This document shows positions 5,998 to 11,051 of a DNA stretch of 11,051 nucleotides, piece by piece. Both the position numbers and the translations under genes were made by a program. This stretch comes from Bacillota bacterium (GTDB lineage Bacteria; Bacillota; Clostridia; Lachnospirales; Lachnospiraceae). Position 1 is the first letter of the stretch. Every line of letters starts with the position of its first letter. The stretch is taken from NCBI GenBank assembly GCA_023450835.1, contig JAEXGM010000060.1, forward strand, positions 1 through 11,051. Direction: 5' to 3'. The notes beneath the pieces were generated by a model. The model ran no database searches and was not told the DNA's origin. It saw only the letters and a list, made by a program, of their open reading frames with translations.

Positions 5998-7137
5998 GTG
6001 AAAAATTCAAAAAGAATCATTTCCAAGCTGTTAGTATTTACTCTGATAGCAGGAATGATATTTGCTGCCGGCTGCAGCAAGAAGACAAGCTCTACTGGTG
6101 ACTTGGTAGTAACCATTAACGACCAAAAACTTTATATGCAGGATATGATGTATTTCATATATGCCATGGAAGCTCAGGGACAGATGTATGCCCAGTATTA
6201 TCCTGGTTATTGGGATATGGAGTATAATGAAGGCGTTACTATGAGACAGCAGATGAAACAGAGTGTAATGGATGCCGCCGTTATGTGGGAAATCCTTTAC
6301 CTTAAGGCCCAAGAAGAAAAAGACACCCTTACCGATGATGAAAAGACAACAATTAAAACAAATGTAGAATCTATCATGACTTCTTTAAAAGACAATAGCG
6401 AACAGTTAAAGCTTACAGGATTCACGACTGAAAACCTTACAACTGCACAGAACAAATTGCAGCTTGCAAACAAATACTACCAGAAAGTTATCGATGGCTT
6501 AGGTATTAAGGAAGATGATGTAAAAGCTACGGTAGACCGTGATAAATACAAAGAGTATGATACGGAATATCTGTTTGCTGCAACTACGAAGTATGATGAC
6601 AGCTCCAAGTTAGTAGACCTTTCTGATGAAGAAAAAGCTGCTGCCAAGACAAATATCAACAAAGCTTTAACCGAAGCAAAAGCAGGAAAAGAATTCGCTG
6701 ATATAGCAAAAGAATTCGACAATCTTACAACCAGCACTCTTAACTTTGTTAAAGATGACGGCAAGGCTGATGAAGCTTACCAGACTGCTGCCATGAAGCT
6801 TGATAATGATGCTATTGCCGATGGTATTATCGAAACAGCTTCCGGTTACTACATCATCAAGATGAAGGATAACAATAGTTCCACAAGTTATGATGCCGCT
6901 GTAAAAGATGCAGTAACACAGGCTCAGAATGATGCTTTTACAAAGAAATATGAAAATGAAATCAAAAAAGACTATACAATTACTGTTAATGATAAGGTAT
7001 GGGATAAGATAGTAATGGGTGAAACAACAATTCCCGTAGCAGAGAGAATTACATCAACTCCTGCTCCTACCGGAACTGATGCAACAGCTACTCCTACTGC
7101 AACTGACACTCCTACACCAACAGAGAGCGGTAAGTAA
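5998..7137 (+). CDS. PrsA/SurA-like foldase lipoprotein with degenerate parvulin domain
   Basis: A 379-aa exported lipoprotein. The start is GTG, with GGAGG (5986-5990) 7 nt upstream. Residues 1-25 are a lipoprotein signal (basic MKNSKR, hydrophobic core, AAGC lipobox, lipidated C26), so the protein is anchored outside the membrane. Residues about 34-180 look like the helical SurA/PrsA N-terminal chaperone region. Residues about 186-290 align with a PPIC-type (parvulin) prolyl isomerase, with A..AKAGKEFADIAKEFD and a terminal GYYIIKMKD. Both conserved parvulin histidines appear replaced by tyrosine (Y191 in EYLF for the usual HIL, and Y285 in GYYIIK for GYHIIK), and the GGdLGwf loop is not recognisable, so isomerase activity is doubtful. 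The tail (about 350-379) is a Thr/Pro-rich linker-like segment. Likely role: folding of secreted proteins. It has its own promoter and terminator. Confidence 0.85.
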   Translation: MKNSKRIISKLLVFTLIAGMIFAAGCSKKTSSTGDLVVTINDQKLYMQDMMYFIYAMEAQGQMYAQYYPGYWDMEYNEGVTMRQQMKQSVMDAAVMWEILYLKAQEEKDTLTDDEKTTIKTNVESIMTSLKDNSEQLKLTGFTTENLTTAQNKLQLANKYYQKVIDGLGIKEDDVKATVDRDKYKEYDTEYLFAATTKYDDSSKLVDLSDEEKAAAKTNINKALTEAKAGKEFADIAKEFDNLTTSTLNFVKDDGKADEAYQTAAMKLDNDAIADGIIETASGYYIIKMKDNNSSTSYDAAVKDAVTQAQNDAFTKKYENEIKKDYTITVNDKVWDKIVMGETTIPVAERITSTPAPTGTDATATPTATDTPTPTESGK

Positions 7138-7174
7138 TTAATTATATAAGTAAAGATATAACGCAAATCAGTAT

Positions 7175-7209
7175 AAAAAGGACCTCTGCAAACGCAGAGG
7201 TCTTTTTTT
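7175..7209. terminator. Bidirectional intrinsic terminator between convergent genes
   Basis: GACCTCTGC (7181-7189), loop AAAC and GCAGAGGTC (7194-7202) form a perfect 9-bp GC-rich stem followed by seven T (7203-7209). Five A at 7175-7179 give a T-run on the other strand. It ends the lipoprotein gene and, 31 nt beyond its stop, the minus-strand c-di-GMP gene. Confidence 0.95.
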
Positions 7210-7240
7210 GATAAACATTTTAGTTTTCTGTAAGAGACAA

Positions 7241-9856
7241 TTATATTAACTTTTCAAATTCCCCGACCGGTATCGGCTTGGAATACAAATATCCCTGTGC
7301 CATATCACACCTTACACTTCTTAAGAAATCTGATTGATTCTGTGTTTCAACGCCTTCGGATAATACTTTCATGTTAAGCTGCTTTGCCATACTGATAATA
7401 CTGGAAACTATTATCTGCTCTTCTCTTTGCATGTTATCATGCCCAAAGAACTCTTTATCCAGCTTAATAACATCCGTTGCCATATCTTTTAACAGATTCA
7501 AGGAAGAATATCCTGCGCCAAAATCATCAATGGATACTCCAAAGCCTAAACTCCTTAGCTGTCTCATAGCAGTAAGAGCAGCCTCCGTATTGCTTAAAAA
7601 GATACTCTCCGTAAGCTCCAATTCCAAAAGGTTGTATGGTATTCCATAGGAATCGACCAATTCTTTTATATTGTCTACAAACTTTTCATCATGCAGATGC
7701 ACACGGGAAACATTAATAGATATCGGAACAGGCTTCTTACCCATTCTAATCCACTCGTTCAGAATCTTACAAACCTCTTCATAAACATAGAAATCCAGAT
7801 TTACTACAAATCCATTATTCTCAAATATAGGTATAAAATCCCCCGGCATGATTATAATGCCGCCTCTTATCCAACGAACCAGCGCTTCTGCCCCTACAAG
7901 ACCGTTATCATGCAGATTTACTTTAGGCTGAAGGTATACAACAAATTCTCTGTCCCTTAGCGCCTGCTCCATGGTATTGTTGATTTCCGCCTCCCTTTGC
8001 AGGTTCAGCTGCATATTGATATCAAAGAAACAATACGTTGAATGGGATGCGTTCTTTATAGTCTTACGGGCTATATTGGCATTATCAATCGCTACTGTAA
8101 TATCTTCCTCCGGGTTGATATAGGCAATTCCACTGGCTACGATAAACTTTGTGCCAGGGTACTTCGCCTTTTGTATTTGATTGAACTGGTCATAAATATT
8201 CTGAATATAGTCAACAATTTCTGCTTCATCCTGATAGGAAAAGCACACCGCAAAATTATCATCAGATATTCTCGCAATCCCTTCTACGTTGATATTCCCT
8301 CCCGAAATAATGGAAGCAAAATCACATAAAATCCTATCTCCCGTTTCATATCCAAGGGTATTATTCAGATATTTAAACTTTGTAATATCTGAATATATAA
8401 TTGCACATTTGCTTTTTGTGCTATTTACAATGTTTCTGGCATCTTTTTTTAATTTATGCAAGGTCGGAAGACCTGTCAGTACATCGAAATTCTTTAATAT
8501 ATATAATTGCTTGCTGGCGCGCTCAGAAGCTCTTAGTTTCAACAGATAGGAAGATATTATCTTCGTTATTGTGAGGAAGGAATCTAATTCATAATCGCTC
8601 CAATTCCTGTCTTTATCATAGTCATGAACACTGATACAGCCCTTTAAATTATCATTTTCAAAGATGGCACATTGCAGTAATGCCTTTACTCCAAGCTTCT
8701 TTAGTATGGCTTCCTTGCTGTCCTCTTCTTTTAATTCAGTCAAAGAGTATACTCCGGATTCACTGAAAGTGAACTCATGCTCCCCTAAATAATGAGCAAA
8801 CTCTTCCTTTTCCCGCTCATTTGCTTCCATTCTGTCATTGGAGCAAAAATAAGTCATCATAAAATCAGGAGACTCCGATACATATTCAAAAATACAAATC
8901 TGAGTACAGTCAAATTGTACTCTTACTTTATTTAACAGAAGATTAATGGCACTGTTGACATCCTTCGTTCTTGACATAATATCAAAGGCAAATGCAGTGA
9001 TTTCCTTATCAAAATTATTGCTGCCAAAACCTTTTGTCCGGTTAATCTGATACTTATAAAAGCATTCTGTATCCAAATACATACCGGGACTTGGAATTTC
9101 ATTATAAAAACAGCCATAATCAAACTTTTCATTCCCTGTCTTATTCTCTCTATCATATAAAAGTGCGGCATCGGCTTTTAAGAAAAGCTCCTCAAAATTC
9201 ATTCCATCCTTGGGATAGGTTGAAATTCCAATGCTGCAGGACAATTTATAATTCTTATTCTCACCGGTATAGGTATTAGCAAAAACAGAATAGATGATTC
9301 TTGCCTTCTCCTTAAGGAGTTCTATATTGGAGACATTCTTAATGAAAATAAGGAATTCGTCACCACCGATACGGCTGGCTATATCAGTATCATAGAAATT
9401 CTTCCGCAAGGCCTCCGCAATATTAACTAAAACCGTATCACCAAAAAGATAACCCAGGTTTTCGTTTACTGCGTCGAAATTGTCGATATCTACCAGCATC
9501 AGAGCATGGTACTTTGTATCGGAAGTCTTTAGAAATTCTTCTATCACCTTTTTACTGTATTCTTTATGATACAGCCCGGTCAGAGTATCTAACTTTTCCT
9601 GTTCCATTATTCTGTTTTTCTCCATCGCTTTTAGCTCTTTCCGGTGTGCCAGCTCCTGTTTGATTTCTTCCCAATTACTTCCATCAATTAGTACACAATA
9701 AATCGTGTCATTACAGATAAATTCAATACAATTATCTTTCTGTACATAATTGCTGATGATACCATCTGGCAAAGGGGTCCTAATAAAGAAATCCATTAGT
9801 TGCTCTCTTGTATATATATACCTTTTTGGAAAGGCGTTTTCTCTTATGTCAGACAT
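7241..9856 (-). CDS. Cyclic-di-GMP turnover protein: GGDEF - GAF - degenerate GGDEF - EAL
   Basis: An 871-aa soluble protein with no membrane segment. Residues 1-75 are an unassigned N-terminal region. The first GGDEF domain (about 88-245) has DTLTGL and an intact GGDEF at 164-168; the inhibitory I-site is incomplete (YDTD at 155-158 instead of RxxD). A GAF-like sensor (about 285-435) follows. The second GGDEF domain (about 455-610) keeps DVLTGL but reads SDDNF at 531-535, so it should not make c-di-GMP and may bind GTP. The EAL domain (about 625-871) keeps the catalytic set: E657 (EAL), N715, E747, D777-D778 (DDFGAGYSS), K798, E834 and Q854. Prediction: a bifunctional enzyme, or a phosphodiesterase controlled by GAF ligand and GTP. 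The ATG has only a weak ribosome site (GGATGG, about 12 nt away). No adjacent partner gene is seen. Confidence 0.95.
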   Translation of the reverse strand: MSDIRENAFPKRYIYTREQLMDFFIRTPLPDGIISNYVQKDNCIEFICNDTIYCVLIDGSNWEEIKQELAHRKELKAMEKNRIMEQEKLDTLTGLYHKEYSKKVIEEFLKTSDTKYHALMLVDIDNFDAVNENLGYLFGDTVLVNIAEALRKNFYDTDIASRIGGDEFLIFIKNVSNIELLKEKARIIYSVFANTYTGENKNYKLSCSIGISTYPKDGMNFEELFLKADAALLYDRENKTGNEKFDYGCFYNEIPSPGMYLDTECFYKYQINRTKGFGSNNFDKEITAFAFDIMSRTKDVNSAINLLLNKVRVQFDCTQICIFEYVSESPDFMMTYFCSNDRMEANEREKEEFAHYLGEHEFTFSESGVYSLTELKEEDSKEAILKKLGVKALLQCAIFENDNLKGCISVHDYDKDRNWSDYELDSFLTITKIISSYLLKLRASERASKQLYILKNFDVLTGLPTLHKLKKDARNIVNSTKSKCAIIYSDITKFKYLNNTLGYETGDRILCDFASIISGGNINVEGIARISDDNFAVCFSYQDEAEIVDYIQNIYDQFNQIQKAKYPGTKFIVASGIAYINPEEDITVAIDNANIARKTIKNASHSTYCFFDINMQLNLQREAEINNTMEQALRDREFVVYLQPKVNLHDNGLVGAEALVRWIRGGIIIMPGDFIPIFENNGFVVNLDFYVYEEVCKILNEWIRMGKKPVPISINVSRVHLHDEKFVDNIKELVDSYGIPYNLLELELTESIFLSNTEAALTAMRQLRSLGFGVSIDDFGAGYSSLNLLKDMATDVIKLDKEFFGHDNMQREEQIIVSSIISMAKQLNMKVLSEGVETQNQSDFLRSVRCDMAQGYLYSKPIPVGEFEKLI

Positions 9857-9909
9857 ATTTATTTTTTACCATCCATGTTGTAGATTACTGTCATCCTTGA
9901 TCATTTACC

Positions 9910-9923
9910 TGTACAATTGTACA
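9910..9923. promoter_or_regulatory. Perfect 14-bp palindrome over the predicted transcription start (operator candidate)
   Basis: TGTACAATTGTACA is an exact palindrome, beginning 1 nt after the -10 box of the c-di-GMP gene and centred at 9916/9917, where +1 is expected. A homodimeric repressor bound here would block initiation. I do not recognise the cognate regulator. Confidence 0.55.
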
Positions 9924-9924
9924 C

Positions 9925-9953
9925 ATTATAACATAATTTCCGTGTTTCCACAA
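9925..9953 (-). promoter_or_regulatory. Predicted promoter of the GGDEF/EAL gene
   Basis: On the minus strand, TTGTGG (9948-9953), a 17-nt spacer and TATAAT (9925-9930, 6 of 6). The -10 is preceded by TGT, making an extended -10 element. The leader to the ATG at 9856 is about 62 nt and holds a 12-codon open frame (9894-9859) that stops 2 nt before the ATG. Confidence 0.7.
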
Positions 9954-9993
9954 CCGCAATTTCAAACAACACAGACAGGTCATAAGTTTATTA

Positions 9994-10021
9994 AAGCTTA
10001 GGCAAAAATAAGCTTATGCCT
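9994..10021. repeat. Nested inverted repeats in the divergent intergenic region
   Basis: AAGCTTA (9994-10000) pairs with TAAGCTT (10009-10015), and overlapping it AGGCA (10000-10004) pairs with TGCCT (10017-10021). The site lies between the two divergent promoters (9925-9953 minus and 10043-10070 plus), so it would not be a terminator for either gene. It could be a regulator site. Apart from these elements the 9857-10101 gap shows nothing else. Confidence 0.35.
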
Positions 10022-10042
10022 GATTGAATTGTGTTTACAAGT

Positions 10043-10070
10043 GAATATTACTGATATTTCCTCATATATT
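10043..10070 (+). promoter_or_regulatory. SigE-like (mother-cell sporulation) promoter of the CspA-like protease gene
   Basis: GAATATT (10043-10049) fits the SigE -35 consensus KMATATT fully. CATATATT (10063-10070) matches the -10 CATACANT at all but one position. The gap is 13 nt, at the short end of the usual range. The start point would be near 10078, just ahead of the ribosome site TAGGAG (10089-10094). Mother-cell expression agrees with what is known of clostridial csp genes. A weaker SigA-like pair (TTGAAT about 10024, TATTAC about 10046) overlaps. Confidence 0.5.
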
Positions 10071-10101
10071 TAGTTAGTAAAACTATTTTAGGAGACGGAC
10101 C

Positions 10102-11051
10102 ATGGACCAGGATTGCAGACAATATATCATTAGTGATGAATACGCTGACTTCATTGTGGAAAATGGTTCTCCGCTGAGTCGATTTCTTGCAATAGAAAAT
10201 ACCTGTCAAACGCCTTTGACCAACAACCATACCGCTGTATTTGTTCCTTTAGCCAATGTCCCTGAAAATATGATACAAACCTATGGTTACAGCGTATTTC
10301 CAAGCTGCTTCGGCCTTATGGACACCGGGAGCCTTGAAAGTTCCGGTATTACCAGAATACGAAATATACCTGTGTTCGACCTGAGAGGAAACGGCACTCT
10401 GGTAGGAATAATAGATACCGGAATTGATTATACCCATGAAGCCTTCCGTAATGCAGACGGCACTTCCAAAATTGTTGCAATATGGGATCAGACCATTCAG
10501 ACAGGTCCTCCTCCGGAAGGCTTTCTGTATGGTACCGAATATACCAGAGAACAGCTGAATCAGGCGCTGACTAATCCAGACCCGCTGTCGGTAGTTCCAA
10601 CGAACGATGAGAACGGTCATGGTACCTTTCTGGCCGGCATTGTCGCCGGTAATACCAATGAGGCCCAAAACTTCGCCGGTGTTGTACCCGATGCAGCTAT
10701 TGTAATTGTCAAATTAAAACAGGCCAAACCATTTATCAGGAATTTTTTTCACATCCCTGCAGATGCCATCTGTTATTCCGAAACAGATATTATATTCGGC
10801 ATCAATTATCTGATGGCTATGGCAAGAACTCTCGCCGTACCGGTATCTATCTGTATCGGCTTTGGCACCTCGCAGGGTGCTCATGATGAAAGAGGGATAT
10901 TAAGCAGTTACATCTCCCTTCTTGCTGATTACAGCGGTGTTGCAATAACCGTTGCCGCGGGAAATGAGGGAAATACCGGTCATCATTTTCAGGGTAATAT
11001 TCAAAGCACTACGAATTATGTTACCGTAGACCTTCATGTGGGAAGCAATGT
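10102..11051 (+). CDS. CspA-like S8 (subtilisin) family protease, 3' truncated by window
   Basis: The frame is open from the ATG at 10102 to the window edge (316 codons plus two bases). TAGGAG (10089-10094) is 7 nt before the start. Subtilase motifs: catalytic Asp D105 in LVGIIDTGIDYTHEAF, catalytic His H173 in DENGHGTFLAGIVAG, and the oxyanion-hole Asn N288 in AAGNEGN. The catalytic Ser (GTS.A motif) would be past the end, so activity cannot be judged. The N-terminal ~90 residues (CRQYIISDEYADFIVE...) and the long insert between Asp and His are typical of the clostridial CspA/B/C-like group, which in C. perfringens and C. difficile process the cortex hydrolase SleC or act in germinant sensing. 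No signal peptide is present, as expected for that group. Many Lachnospiraceae hold several such paralogues, so a role in germination is probable, not certain. Confidence 0.9.
   Translation, partial: MDQDCRQYIISDEYADFIVENGSPLSRFLAIENTCQTPLTNNHTAVFVPLANVPENMIQTYGYSVFPSCFGLMDTGSLESSGITRIRNIPVFDLRGNGTLVGIIDTGIDYTHEAFRNADGTSKIVAIWDQTIQTGPPPEGFLYGTEYTREQLNQALTNPDPLSVVPTNDENGHGTFLAGIVAGNTNEAQNFAGVVPDAAIVIVKLKQAKPFIRNFFHIPADAICYSETDIIFGINYLMAMARTLAVPVSICIGFGTSQGAHDERGILSSYISLLADYSGVAITVAAGNEGNTGHHFQGNIQSTTNYVTVDLHVGSN

Noticed and set aside
9994..10021. Intrinsic terminator
   Set aside because: Stems are AT-rich with no proper trailing T-run, and both flanking genes point away from the site.
10249..10668. 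139-codon open frame on the minus strand
   Set aside because: Antisense to the S8 protease, where the catalytic Asp and His motifs establish the plus-strand frame.

Overview
The window looks like chromosomal DNA of an anaerobic, spore-forming Firmicute, most likely a Clostridia/Lachnospiraceae-type organism. Supporting signs are the AT-rich intergenic DNA with strong AGGAGG-type ribosome sites, a CspA-like S8 protease of the clostridial spore-germination class behind a SigE-like promoter, a large multidomain GGDEF/EAL protein, and a PrsA-like lipoprotein with a Thr/Pro-rich tail. This assignment is from family knowledge; no rRNA or other marker gene is present. No mobile element, CRISPR array, tRNA or rRNA was seen.

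Layout. 1-132 (+) is the last 43 codons of a probable LysR-type regulator. It converges on a small unrecognised 70-aa gene (215-427, -), with a strong hairpin between them. 615-3776 (-) is a two-gene unit: a GH36 alpha-galactosidase (first) and a DUF1848 cysteine-cluster protein 42 nt downstream. From a shared intergenic region at about 3777-3987 the (+) strand carries two overlapping tandem genes of the succinylglutamate desuccinylase/aspartoacylase family (3988-4929 and 4929-5864). After a 133-nt gap with its own promoter comes a PrsA/SurA-like foldase lipoprotein (5998-7137), ended by a bidirectional terminator. A GGDEF-GAF-GGDEF-EAL cyclic-di-GMP protein lies convergently on the (-) strand (7241-9856). 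A 245-nt divergent promoter region separates it from a CspA-like subtilisin gene (10102 onward, +) that runs off the window.

How the genes fit together. This is mostly ordinary chromosomal content: sugar catabolism, envelope protein folding, second-messenger turnover and sporulation/germination. The most unusual element is the tandem aspartoacylase-like pair. The first copy keeps every metal and catalytic residue of the family, while its colinear partner has lost both zinc histidines and the catalytic glutamate. This suggests an enzyme with a co-translated pseudoenzyme partner. The lipoprotein downstream has likewise lost the two conserved histidines of the parvulin fold. The c-di-GMP gene has a perfect 14-bp palindrome over its predicted transcription start, a likely repressor operator. 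All functional statements are from reading the sequence; no database search was possible.
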